From Latescibacteria bacterium UBA6620 (GTDB taxonomy: Bacteria > Latescibacterota > UBA2968): a stretch of DNA of 8,865 bases. The stretch lies in assembly GCA_002433075.1 (NCBI GenBank), contig DJHM01000011.1, forward strand, positions 71,877 through 80,741, in the 5' to 3' direction. Made by a program: the position numbers and the translations under genes. Shown piece after piece: positions 1 to 6,941 of this stretch. The notes beneath the pieces were generated by a model. That model worked only from the letters and a program-made list of their open reading frames with translations. It made no database searches and was not told where the DNA came from. Numbering within the stretch: position 1 is the stretch's first letter; each line of letters starts with the position of its first letter.

Positions 1-24
1 TCCCTAATTCCCTAATTCCCTAAT
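1..24. repeat. 8-bp tandem repeat, three perfect copies, at the window edge
   Basis: Three head-to-tail copies of tccctaat occupy positions 1-24 and probably continue beyond the window. Read on the minus strand the unit is attaggga. The natural stop codon (TAG, 12-14) and the last codons of the enolase-superfamily gene fall inside the array, so the repeat has spread into, or grown from, the gene's 3' end. The copy number outside the window is unknown. No function is claimed. Confidence 0.85.
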
Positions 25-1115
25 ACGGTAATGGTCCTCCGCTTCACCAACTCCCAGTCGATCTCATACCCCAGCCCCGGCCCCTCCGGCGCGTAAACCA
101 TCCTTTTGTCGTCCACCTCGATGTCCTCCACGAGTGCATATTTGTTCGCGCCGTTTGCCGGAAAGACTTACTAATAATCACAATTCGGAATAGCCATCGT
201 CACGTGCAGGTTGGCCACGTTGTTGAGCGAGTTCCCCCCGTGATGCAGCTCGCACTTCATCCGAAACGCATCGGCAAGATGCGCGGTTCTCATCATGGGT
301 GTAATCCCGCCGTTCACAGCGACATCACCCCGGAGCAGGTCCGTCGCCTGCTGTTGCACCCACTGCGCCATGCCGTAGTATCCGCCTGGAGCATACTCCG
401 TGTTCATCAGAGGGATATCGAGTTTCTGGCGCAGCTTGGTGTAGTTGTAGATGTCCTCTTCTTCAAGAGGATCCTCGTACCAGAAGTAGTCCAGCTCTTC
501 GATCGCCCTTCCGACCCGAACCGCTTCCTCGTACGTGAACGCCCACATTGCGTCCAGCATCAGGGCCAACTCGTTGCCCACCGCCTCTCGAATCGCTCGA
601 CAGATCTCGATGTCGTTCTTCGGGATCCCGTGCGGATGGGCTTTGTAGGCCGTCCAGCCCAGGGACTGGAAGTGCGGCGCTTCCTCTCCGTAGGCCTCCG
701 GCGTCGGCAGGTAGGCCGAACTGGCATAGGCCGGAACCTGGCTCTTGCAGGTTCCCAACAGGCGATGAACGGGTAGCCCCGAGACTTTCCCTGCAAGATC
801 CCAGAGCGCGACGTCCACCGCGCCGATCGCCCGAGCGGAAACATTGCGCCTCAACTTCCACATATCCTGCCAGAGTGCACCGATGTCCAGTGGATTCCGC
901 TCGATGAGCACGGGTTTGACGAGCATCATCAACGGCTTGACCAGCTCGTCGGCACCCTGGCTCGGGGACCCGAGAAAGGCGTGTCCTTTGATCACTTCAC
1001 CGGCATGCACCGTAACCACGCCCAGTTGAATGTCTCCACCGAAGCTGTGCTTGCCGGTGCCCCAGGGCACGATGGGCCACTCGAACAAAATCGTCGTCAG
1101 ATTCGTGATTTTCAA
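12..1115 (-). pseudogene. Enolase-superfamily (mandelate racemase/muconate lactonizing type) sugar-acid dehydratase, interrupted by tandem stops TAG-TAA
   Basis: Members abstract a proton alpha to a carboxylate with Mg2+ and usually dehydrate sugar acids in the cytosol. The readable 314 residues hold the N-terminal capping domain (about 1-120) and most of the barrel. Visible site residues are Lys158-x-His160 (position of the KxK motif, second Lys replaced by His), metal ligands Asp188, Glu214 and Glu240, Asp264 in GDVAVNGG, and His291-His292. Reading ends after NCDY at two adjacent in-frame stops (TAG 171-173, TAA 168-170). The same frame then stays open for 51 codons that look like the normal C-terminus (NKYALVEDIEVDD, then PGLGYEIDW) to TAG at 12-14. 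The whole is 367 codons including the two stops, normal for the family. The start is TTG at 1113-1115, chosen because AGGAGG lies 5 nt upstream. The precise substrate is not determinable. A protein stopped at 174 would lack about 53 C-terminal residues. Confidence 0.85.
168..173 (-). other. Two adjacent in-frame stop codons (TAG TAA) inside the enolase-superfamily gene
   Basis: The coding strand reads TAT TAG TAA GTC. Relatives that I recall read Tyr-Tyr-Glu-Val here, so TAT TAT GAA GTC would be expected. Exchanging the two neighbouring bases T-G for G-T turns both codons into stops without changing the frame. The frame downstream is intact. That the family has Tyr-Glu here is from memory of the family and was not aligned. 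Confidence 0.8.
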
Positions 1116-1120
1116 TGTAT

Positions 1121-1126
1121 CCTCCT
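1121..1126 (-). promoter_or_regulatory. Shine-Dalgarno site deciding the TTG start of the enolase-superfamily gene
   Basis: AGGAGG on the minus strand, 5 nt before TTG at 1113-1115. It is a perfect match to the anti-SD core, and no ATG or GTG in the same frame nearby begins the family's usual first strand (KITNLTT) as well. Confidence 0.75.
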
Positions 1127-1183
1127 GACGGGCACGGGGTTTCCATATGGATTCAGTCGACCCAAGTTCATCTCGATATGGCG

Positions 1184-1217
1184 ATGAGCCCGGACTCTAA
1201 CCCTGGGTTGGGCTCAT
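1184..1217. other. Nested inverted repeat across the GNAT stop codon, possible weak terminator
   Basis: A perfect 8-bp inverted repeat, atgagccc (1184-1191) and gggctcat (1210-1217), encloses a smaller pair aacc/ggtt around 1199-1209. It spans the TAG stop of the minus-strand acetyltransferase at 1197-1199. There is no T tract on the downstream side of either strand, so an intrinsic terminator is only a possibility. It could also be chance in coding DNA. Confidence 0.35.
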
Positions 1218-1967
1218 GTACTTCAGGCCGTACAGGCGCTTGAATCCGAGTCGCTCGTAGAGTCTCCTGGCGCCGAGGTTCGAGTCGGCGACCGGAAGAA
1301 ATGGCGTCGTCGCTCCCGCACGCTTACCCAGAACCAGGAGTCCCTGGATCAGCCGTGTGCCGAGCCCCTGGCTCCGCAGATTCGGGGTCGTCCAAAGTTC
1401 CGCAAGCTGGTAAAGGTCATCCTGCTGGACCGCTCGCCCGTAGCTCGAGGGGGCACCTTCGTGCTCGACATATCCGTACGATGTCGGCAACGTGATGCGG
1501 GACAGAGGGCCGCGTTTCATCGAGATCGCCTCGTCGTGCTGGTCCGAGTCGACGTCGTGAATCATCGTAAGCCACCCCTCGAGATCAACTTCCGTGACCT
1601 CAGGCTCGACCGATGGAATCCCGTCCATGACCAGAAGGTGGTTCGGGTTGTCGACCGCGTATCCTCGACCCGCGAGTGCACCTTCGATTTCGTCGCTCGC
1701 CACGTGCTCTGCCAGTCTGAAGTGGCATACGAGTCCTCGTGCACCATACTCCCTTTCACAGAACGTGATCTTGTCCTCGACAGGAACGGTGCCGGGGTAG
1801 AGCGGCCACACCGAGTTGGGGTTTCTGCTTGTGCCGGTGTTGAACCGCAGCAGCCACCCGTCGTAAAGCATCTGGTCTTCGGGAGGAAGCATGTTGGCCA
1901 TCGCCTCCTCCATCGATCGTGGTGTTCTCTCTGGCATTTTTGTACTCTGATTTGTATGTGTGGTCAT
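1197..1967 (-). CDS. GNAT-family N-acetyltransferase with an extra N-terminal domain
   Basis: This is a putative acetyl-CoA-dependent acyltransferase of unknown acceptor. The N-terminal half carries the pattern DGWLLRFNTGTSRNPNSV, typical of two-domain GNAT proteins whose first half is a degenerate GNAT fold. The C-terminal half has the acetyl-CoA loop RSQGLGTRLI and the closing motif ADSNLGARRLYERLGF, followed by an aromatic-rich tail. Length is 256 residues from ATG at 1967. Start choice is uncertain: only a weak AGGA precedes Met1, while Met19 and Met23 (1913, 1901) lie next to GAGGAGG and would put the conserved DGWLLR about 14-18 residues from the start, as in relatives. The enolase-superfamily gene follows 81 nt downstream on the same strand, so the two may be co-transcribed. 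It is divergent from another GNAT gene at 2101. No lesion is seen. Confidence 0.88.
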   Translation of the reverse strand: MTTHTNQSTKMPERTPRSMEEAMANMLPPEDQMLYDGWLLRFNTGTSRNPNSVWPLYPGTVPVEDKITFCEREYGARGLVCHFRLAEHVASDEIEGALAGRGYAVDNPNHLLVMDGIPSVEPEVTEVDLEGWLTMIHDVDSDQHDEAISMKRGPLSRITLPTSYGYVEHEGAPSSYGRAVQQDDLYQLAELWTTPNLRSQGLGTRLIQGLLVLGKRAGATTPFLPVADSNLGARRLYERLGFKRLYGLKYMSPTQG

Positions 1968-2100
1968 TCGCTAACGGTCCTATGATGCCTGTCCGGATCG
2001 GATAAATCAAGACGACCGAGTTCAGGATGCGGAACGGCGATCCCATTGGAACAGGACAGAGAATGAACCCCTGCCATCGCGGACACCAGGAGAATCCTTG
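1968..2100. promoter_or_regulatory. Divergent intergenic region between the two acetyltransferase genes
   Basis: These 133 nt separate two genes transcribed away from each other, so both promoters should lie here. I do not see a convincing -35/-10 pair on either strand. The only firm element is the SD site of the plus-strand gene at 2088-2093. Confidence 0.45.
2088..2093 (+). promoter_or_regulatory. Shine-Dalgarno site of the second acetyltransferase
   Basis: AGGAGA lies 7 nt before ATG at 2101 and only 4 nt before the adjoining TTG at 2098. The spacing favours the ATG, giving a 166-residue protein. Confidence 0.65.
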
Positions 2101-2601
2101 ATGGAGTCGAAACACGATTCAGCGCCTCCCCAGCGGGTCACCCTCGAACGGGTAGAGAACAACGCCCAGGTGCTGAGAAACATGGCCGAGTTCTGGCATT
2201 ACGATTTTCCGGAAATCTTCGGAACAGGACTGAGTAAGGATAGCAGCTTTGGTTCGAGAGGATTCGATCGTCTGATTCGGGAAACAGAGTGTTTCCTGAT
2301 CCGTCTCGACGGACATCTGGCAGGCCTTGCTTACGTGCAGCCCGAAGACGTCGTACGGAAGCCCGACCGATATTTCATCCTGCGAAAATACCGGCGATCC
2401 GGCACCGGAGAAGAAGCGTTGAGGCTGCTGCGTGCTCACCCGGATCCGTGGCGGCAGACTGTGCGACCACGGAACACAGGCACACTCGGATTCTGGAGGA
2501 AGGTGTTACCACGACAGTGCGATGAAGTGCAGGAACACGCGGAGCGTGAATCCGAGGACGGTGTGAGAAGAATTGAGTTCCGTTTCCGCGCCCCAACTTA
2601 A
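2101..2601 (+). CDS. Predicted GNAT-family acetyltransferase (COG5628-like)
   Basis: The protein is small, 166 residues, with the layout of predicted acetyltransferases of the COG5628 type. It starts VTLERV, has an NMAEFWHYDF segment near residue 30, then a central beta hairpin ECFLIRLDGHLAGLAYV, and then YFILRKYRRSGTGEEALRLL, where RRSGTG is the acetyl-CoA pyrophosphate loop. It ends with RPRNTGTLGFWRKV, the N..a..FW motif of the family. The acceptor is unknown; context gives no substrate. The strand between the LAYV hairpin and FILRKY looks shorter than I expect. TAA ends at 2601, only 7 nt from the converging stop of the APH pseudogene, with no hairpin between them. It is not a duplicate of the neighbouring GNAT: the two share no obvious sequence outside the generic fold. 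Confidence 0.85.
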   Translation: MESKHDSAPPQRVTLERVENNAQVLRNMAEFWHYDFPEIFGTGLSKDSSFGSRGFDRLIRETECFLIRLDGHLAGLAYVQPEDVVRKPDRYFILRKYRRSGTGEEALRLLRAHPDPWRQTVRPRNTGTLGFWRKVLPRQCDEVQEHAERESEDGVRRIEFRFRAPT

Positions 2602-3011
2602 TCACTCGTTAGGGTAAAGCGAGGCCTTCGAGACGCTTCCGGACCGTTGACAGGATTCGGAGGTCGCGCTCCATCAGAGTCGTTCCCCGCTCAGTGATAC
2701 AGGCGGAGCTCAACCTGAGACGAAACATCGACGCGGCAAGTTCGAACCAGGGTCCCCACCTCTGGTAATCAACAGGCAGAGGAATCACCTCCTGATACCC
2801 GCGCAGGAGCTCGTCGGTCAACGCTGCGCCGTTCTCCATCCTGCGAACTCTTTCCACCAATCGGCCCAGACAGAACGCGTAGGGGCCCAGCCCGGAGTCA
2901 TTGAAGTCGACCAAGCCCGGGCGCCCGCGATGCCAGACCACATTGTATTCTGAAACGTCGGCGTTGATCAGCCCGACTTCGGTGGGTTCGAGCCCTTCGG
3001 TCACGTGTCGC

Positions 3012-3025
3012 ATCGCACCACCTCC
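3012..3025 (-). other. Second frameshift site of the APH pseudogene
   Basis: Homology passes from the frame ending PEAVDVVEVV to the frame beginning MRHVTEGLEP within this span. One base appears to be missing. There is no homopolymer and no X XXY YYZ slippery heptamer. Confidence 0.7.
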
Positions 3026-3465
3026 ACAACGTCGACGGCCTCCGGGAAACAGTGAAGACGGTCCTTCTTTCCCATACCGCACATGAAGTCCGCATCCCAG
3101 GACTTGATCGCGCCCGGCTCGGGAGGTACGGTTGCTCGAGCTTTCTGATGCAACGCCACGGAAACACGTCCCAGGCTTCGAGCGTGTTTCTCCCCGAGCC
3201 GCAAACACCGCCGACCCGGGATCCACGAGAGGAGAGTGCTTGCTCGATCGACACCTTCCCTATCCCGAATCTTCCCAAGAAGCTCACCGTTTGGTGTTCG
3301 CGCGATGCGCGGTGTATCGAACCATCGATTGCCCGAAAGCGCATCGATCCATTCGGCCTCAACACCGAATGCGGAAACTCTGCGAATGGGAATGCCGCTG
3401 GAGACCCGCAGCGCGAAGACGCGCCAGCCAGAAGCCCTTACACGATAGGACGTGTCCAGACCGTT

Positions 3466-3482
3466 CGCGATTCTTCGAATCG
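3466..3482 (-). other. First frameshift site of the APH pseudogene
   Basis: Homology passes from SLALFGVDRFEE to RIANGLDTSYRV here. One base appears to be missing. There is no homopolymer longer than two bases and no slippery heptamer. Confidence 0.65.
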
Positions 3483-3663
3483 ATCCACACCAAACAAAGC
3501 AAGAGACTTTCTGGCGAGTCCGATTTCACTACTCTCTGTCACGGCTGACGAATTCTCCCGGATGTTGATTCGTCACGCTTGTGAGCGTTACTGCCTTTCG
3601 ACCGGCGCAGCCACACCCGGGTTTCACCACCGCTTGATCCTCGCCGGCAGACGATTTGGAAGC

Positions 3664-4644
3664 TCACGCTCCTTCCGTTGCCATCTCGTGAACTTCGTCC
3701 GCCGTATACTTCCCGGGAGCGTCTTTACCCCGTGCCATCTCCGTTGCCAGGACCTGAATCGTCCGATTGAACGGGGTTTCAATGCCGAGCATTTTTCCGA
3801 GTCGAACGATCTCTCCATTCAGATAGTCGGTCTCGATCGAGCCCTGCTTTCGGACAAGACTCTGCCAGCTGGATCCAAGATTCCTCACATTTTCGGGAAG
3901 TCTGTTGGCCCCCCGGACGGCCTGCGCCCGAGCCGATAGCCCTGAATCCTCTTCCAGGGGTATTCCGGCTGCCCTGAAGCACTCGATCGCCTCAGCGCGC
4001 GCTCGTTCCACGACGCGGTCCGTGTTCCCTTTACCGTCGCAGATCGCACCCAGCCCATTGCTGAGGTTCCCGATCATCTTCGCACCCTTTGCGGACATGA
4101 CCTCCTGGTTCTCGTTTACTGCGAAGCTCGCTGAACTCAGATCGGCTACCACTTGCTTCGCCAGGCCGTCCATCCCGTTCGGATAAACCCCGACTTCCAT
4201 GTATCCGGCGTTTCCCACGACGGGATTGTAGACGATTCCGTCCTCCAAAAAGATGCCCGTGAACACGACCGCTACCCCATAGACGTGATCGAAGTATCGA
4301 GCTGCAGCCGACTCGTTCGTGTTGCCGTTCTGAGCGCAGAAGACAGGCAGTTGCGTTGGGTCTGGCCCGGAATCGACCAGGGCCCGCAACGCCTGTTCCG
4401 TATCCTGCGACTTCATACAGAGGATCACGACATCGCCTGCAGCCCAATCGATCTCATTCGGAAACGTCACCGCAGGGATCTCGAGATGGTAGGTTTCCTG
4501 GGGTGTGTTCAGCGTGAGCCCCGACTGATGGATCGCACCCACGTGGCCTTCTCGTCCGATTAGGACCGACGAGTGACCCGTCCTCCAGAGGTGCCCTCCG
4601 ATCGAGCTCCCAATCCCTCCCGCTCCATAAATGATATATCTCAC
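3664..4644 (-). CDS. Ketopantoate reductase-like (ApbA/PanE family) 2-oxoacid reductase
   Basis: Family members reduce a 2-oxo acid, classically ketopantoate to pantoate in coenzyme A synthesis, with NADPH. The protein is 326 residues from GTG 4642-4644. The Rossmann motif GAGGIG is at 7-12, CMKSQDT follows the fourth strand (Lys78), then AQNGNTNE (105-111). The C-terminal helical domain has AKGAKMIGNLSN with Lys189 in the catalytic lysine position, Ser262, and ETDYLNGEIVRLG with Glu271 matching the acidic residue of E. coli PanE. An upstream ATG at 4677 would add 11 residues encoded partly by a tandem repeat. The GTG start puts RYIIYGAGGIG at the N-terminus, as in relatives, and has GGGAGA 6 nt before it. 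It follows the Ldh2-type gene by 61 nt on the same strand, so a shared transcript is likely. Catabolic 2-hydroxy/2-oxo acid use is as likely as pantothenate synthesis, because no pan gene is nearby. Confidence 0.88.
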   Translation of the reverse strand: MRYIIYGAGGIGSSIGGHLWRTGHSSVLIGREGHVGAIHQSGLTLNTPQETYHLEIPAVTFPNEIDWAAGDVVILCMKSQDTEQALRALVDSGPDPTQLPVFCAQNGNTNESAAARYFDHVYGVAVVFTGIFLEDGIVYNPVVGNAGYMEVGVYPNGMDGLAKQVVADLSSASFAVNENQEVMSAKGAKMIGNLSNGLGAICDGKGNTDRVVERARAEAIECFRAAGIPLEEDSGLSARAQAVRGANRLPENVRNLGSSWQSLVRKQGSIETDYLNGEIVRLGKMLGIETPFNRTIQVLATEMARGKDAPGKYTADEVHEMATEGA

Positions 4645-4650
4645 GATCGC

Positions 4651-4656
4651 TCTCCC
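4651..4656 (-). promoter_or_regulatory. Shine-Dalgarno site deciding the GTG start of the PanE-like gene
   Basis: GGGAGA on the minus strand, 6 nt before GTG 4642-4644. It argues against the longer reading from ATG at 4677, which starts inside a tandem repeat and has no SD site. Confidence 0.65.
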
Positions 4657-4667
4657 ATTGTGCCTTC

Positions 4668-4700
4668 CACTTTGCATTTTTCACTCTGCATTTTGCACTT
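4668..4700. repeat. 14-bp imperfect tandem repeat between the Ldh2-like and PanE-like genes
   Basis: Units are cactttgcattttt (4668-4681) and cactctgcattttg (4682-4695, two differences), then a partial cactt (4696-4700). The tract is AT-rich against a GC-rich background. It fills most of the 61-nt gap between two co-directional genes. It resembles slippage-grown intergenic repeats rather than a known regulatory site. Confidence 0.75.
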
Positions 4701-4705
4701 CTCTC

Positions 4706-5833
4706 TCACTTCCCCGCCACCGCGATCTCCTCCATCCCCACCTCAACCTCCTCGACGTCCGGAAAAGCCACCCCCCACTCCTCTGCCTCTGCCCGGAAGG
4801 CATCGATCGATTCTGGCGCGAAGAGCAGTCCTCCAAGCGCCTCGGAACGTTGCTTCGCTCGCCACTTTCTCAGCCCAACGATTCGAGAGGTTCCGTTGTC
4901 CTTGAAAATGGCCTCCACCATACTGGCGACGTTCTCCATCCTCGAACGGCCGTGAGGGAAGTCCAACGCGTCGAAGACGGAAAGATTGAGCGCGAAGAAA
5001 ACGAACGTACACGTGTTGGGCTCGCTCGCGGGACAATCGTCCGGTGGCTCGTGGCGATAGTGCGGGTCCCCCGCTCCCACGTTGGCGGCAAGCAGCTCGA
5101 TCAGGACACCGAGTGCGTTTCCGATCGTGCCGGCAGGCAGGAGGCTCACGGCATCGCTGGCTCGGACAGCAGGTTGGCCGTTCGCGTCGACCGCTCCACC
5201 CGGTCTCAGCTCACCATCGTCGATGAGCAATCTCTGCACCTCCCCCCAGCTCATGGCCGCTGTACCGGTATCCCATATGAAAACCGGACACTCTTCGATC
5301 CCCGTGTTCAGCGTAATGGCGATGGCATTCGACCCGATCGAAGCGTCCGTACCACCGATCGGCGTCACGATAGGAATCGCGCCCTGACAGAGATTCCCGA
5401 TGAGAAGGTCGTCTGTGAGGTGTTCCAGTGCGTAAGCGGGACCCCAGCCGAAATGATTGCACGCCCTGACCAGAACGACGCCCATGCCCTGCGTTCGAGC
5501 CATCTCCACCGAGCGGGCCTGAGCCATTCTGGAAATCGCGGGCCCGACCTTTCTCCGCCCGTCCCACACCTCGAGAGACGGGAAGGACAGAAGAACCTCG
5601 TGACGCGCCCCGGCTACGCAGCTACCGCTTCGAGCGAACTCGTTGTCCATCAGATGAAACAGCTTCCTCGGACCGTGCGTTTCCACCTCGCAGGCAGCCG
5701 TCTGCGCAGCCCACTCGCTCGTCTCCGCCGACTCATCCCGGTCGAATCCTCGACCCACCAGAACTTCGGTCATCCATTCTGTGAACGGCTCGGTCTTAAC
5801 CAGGAATCGCGTCTCAACGCGCACATCCGCCAT
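4706..5833 (-). CDS. Malate/lactate/ureidoglycolate-type dehydrogenase, Ldh2 (COG2055) family
   Basis: This is an NAD(P)-dependent oxidoreductase that interconverts 2-hydroxy and 2-oxo acids, cytosolic, with a fold unrelated to classical Rossmann lactate dehydrogenases. It has 375 residues from ATG 5831-5833, close to the family's 340-370. Recognisable in order are THGPRKLFHL with His53 (catalytic histidine region), ACNHFGWGPAYA with His127, PIGGTDASIGSNAIAI (residues 158-172, nucleotide-binding loop) and WDTGTAAMSWGEV. The usual GGxKGYGL segment near two thirds is altered to AGTIGNALGVLIELL, losing the basic residue, so cofactor or substrate preference may differ. The longer reading to 5902 is disfavoured because GGGAGG sits 5 nt before the chosen ATG. 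It is the first gene of the minus-strand set with the PanE-like gene, and divergent from the SDR. The substrate cannot be assigned. Confidence 0.88.
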   Translation of the reverse strand: MADVRVETRFLVKTEPFTEWMTEVLVGRGFDRDESAETSEWAAQTAACEVETHGPRKLFHLMDNEFARSGSCVAGARHEVLLSFPSLEVWDGRRKVGPAISRMAQARSVEMARTQGMGVVLVRACNHFGWGPAYALEHLTDDLLIGNLCQGAIPIVTPIGGTDASIGSNAIAITLNTGIEECPVFIWDTGTAAMSWGEVQRLLIDDGELRPGGAVDANGQPAVRASDAVSLLPAGTIGNALGVLIELLAANVGAGDPHYRHEPPDDCPASEPNTCTFVFFALNLSVFDALDFPHGRSRMENVASMVEAIFKDNGTSRIVGLRKWRAKQRSEALGGLLFAPESIDAFRAEAEEWGVAFPDVEEVEVGMEEIAVAGK

Positions 5834-6134
5834 CGAATCCTCCCGTGTCTCAAAAATGATCGCTGGTCCCCGGAACGCGCCACAACATTGGGCCATCATC
5901 ACCAGCGGCCAGCCGGCGTCCTCTTACCTCAGCATCCAGTCTACTCCAAGACCTTCCTATTGCGCACTATCGGAACACCGCCGTGCAAAGCGAGCTTGCC
6001 CATCCTCGTCTTCCTTTCCTTACTTGCCCCCCAACGCACGGTCACGGCGCTGGACAGCCTGAGAAAGCTCGGCCAGCCGGCCCGGAATTGTCAAGCCGGA
6101 TGATGATCCAACAGCCTCACCCACGAGGTAGAAG
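5834..6134. promoter_or_regulatory. 301-nt divergent non-coding region between the Ldh2-like gene and the SDR
   Basis: The two flanking genes run outward, so both promoters should be here. Firm elements are the SD sites at 5839-5844 (minus, GGGAGG, 5 nt before ATG 5833) and 6125-6128 (plus, GAGG, 6 nt before ATG 6135). The 12-mer cggccagccggc occurs twice in the same orientation, at 5906-5917 and 6070-6081. I see no convincing -35/-10 pair, no strong terminator and no supported small gene. Confidence 0.5.
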
Positions 6135-6941
6135 ATGTCAGAAGAACTGAAGGACAAGATTGCCGTCGTAACCGGAGCCGCCCAGGGACTGGGGCTTGGC
6201 ATCACACGACGATTGGCAGAAGAAGGGGCCGACGTCATCATCGCCGACTTGCAGCCGGAGAAGGCCGAGTCAGAAGCCGCGAACCTCAGGGAAGAGGGCC
6301 TGTCCGTATCTGCCTCTGTCCTGGACGTCGGCGACAGTCAATCCGTCAACACGTTCTTCGACGACCTCTTCGACAGTCGGGGACGTATCGACATTCTGGT
6401 CAACAGTGCGGGCGTGGGCCAGACGGTCACGCATACGGTCGATCTGCCGGACGAAGAATGGGAGCGGGTCATCCATATTACGCTGACCGGGACCTTCTAC
6501 TGCTGTCGAGCTGCAGGCAGGATCATGGAAAAGCAGGCATCTGGTTGTATCGTCAATCTCGCGTCGATCAACGGGCAGAGCCCCGCCGCTCTTGTGGCGG
6601 CTTACAACGTCGCCAAAGCGGGCGTCATCAGCCTGACCCAGACCCTGGCACTGGAGCTTGCCGCCTGCGGGGTTCGTGTCAATGCGATCAGTCCCGGTCC
6701 CGTTTACACCGAATTCAACCGACGAAATATGGCCCAACGATGCGAGTCTCTGAACATCAGCGAGGAGGAGATGATCGAACGCGTCCGGGCTGCCATTCCG
6801 TTGGGTCGGTGGGGAGAACCCGCGGACATCGCCAATGGCGTGGCCTTTCTCTGCAACCCGTCTACATCCTGGCTGACAGGCGAGGTACTGCGCGTCAGCG
6901 GCGGTCTCGCCGGTGTTTCGGCGACGCCCGCCAAGCGATAG
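6135..6941 (+). CDS. Short-chain dehydrogenase/reductase (SDR), classical type
   Basis: This is an NAD(P)-dependent oxidoreductase of alcohols, ketones or sugars, cytosolic, 268 residues, typical for classical SDRs. The cofactor motif TGAAQGLG is at 13-20. Asp38 at the end of the second strand (IIADLQ) suggests NAD(H) preference. NSAG is at 90-93, Ser144 is in NLASING, and Tyr157 and Lys161 are in YNVAKAG. NAISPGPVYTEF follows, and WLTGEVLRVSGG ends the fold. The Asn usual in the N-x-T-G segment is Thr116 (ITLTG), so the classical Asn-Ser-Tyr-Lys tetrad is incomplete. GAGG lies 6 nt before the ATG. It is divergent from the Ldh2/PanE pair, which suits hydroxy-acid or sugar-acid catabolism, but the substrate is unknown. 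The next plus-strand gene begins 59 nt later. Confidence 0.9.
   Translation: MSEELKDKIAVVTGAAQGLGLGITRRLAEEGADVIIADLQPEKAESEAANLREEGLSVSASVLDVGDSQSVNTFFDDLFDSRGRIDILVNSAGVGQTVTHTVDLPDEEWERVIHITLTGTFYCCRAAGRIMEKQASGCIVNLASINGQSPAALVAAYNVAKAGVISLTQTLALELAACGVRVNAISPGPVYTEFNRRNMAQRCESLNISEEEMIERVRAAIPLGRWGEPADIANGVAFLCNPSTSWLTGEVLRVSGGLAGVSATPAKR

Larger units (their letters stand above)
2609..3542 (-). pseudogene. APH-family (aminoglycoside/choline-type) small-molecule kinase, two frameshifts
   Basis: Phosphotransferases of this fold transfer phosphate from ATP to small alcohols, amino sugars or homoserine in the cytosol. Three consecutive minus-strand frames each hold a family segment. Frame one, from GTG 3540-3542, reads ARKSLALFGVDRFEE. 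Frame two runs from about 3474 to 3012, with NGLDTSYRVRASGWRVFALR (nucleotide-binding strands), TLLSWIPGRR (hinge) and HARSLGRVSVALHQ. Frame three runs to TAA at 2609, with GLINADVSEYNVVWHRG (catalytic loop) and LVDFNDSG (the DFG-like metal site). The 934 nt plus two missing bases make 936, exactly 312 codons. The usual His of HxD is Asn (NAD); the catalytic Asp, the loop Asn and the DFND Asp remain. GGGAG lies 12 nt before the GTG. The gene is last of three co-directional genes, 121 nt after the PanE-like gene. The substrate is unknown. Confidence 0.85.

Noticed and set aside
204..776. Plus-strand open frame antisense to the enolase-superfamily gene
   Set aside because: The minus strand carries clear active-site residues, whereas this frame has none of any family.
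3572..3591. Small hairpin (acgct/agcgt, loop of four) between the PanE-like and APH genes as a terminator
   Set aside because: The stem has only five clean pairs, is followed by a mismatch and lacks a T tract.
3052..3939. Long plus-strand open frame of 295 codons
   Set aside because: It lies antisense to the APH pseudogene and the PanE-like gene, has no family-like motifs, and is probably open by chance through the GC-rich complement.
4631..6103. Plus-strand open frame of 490 codons, the longest in the window
   Set aside because: It is antisense to the whole Ldh2-type gene, begins inside the end of the PanE-like gene and the tandem repeat, and its protein is low-complexity and motif-free.
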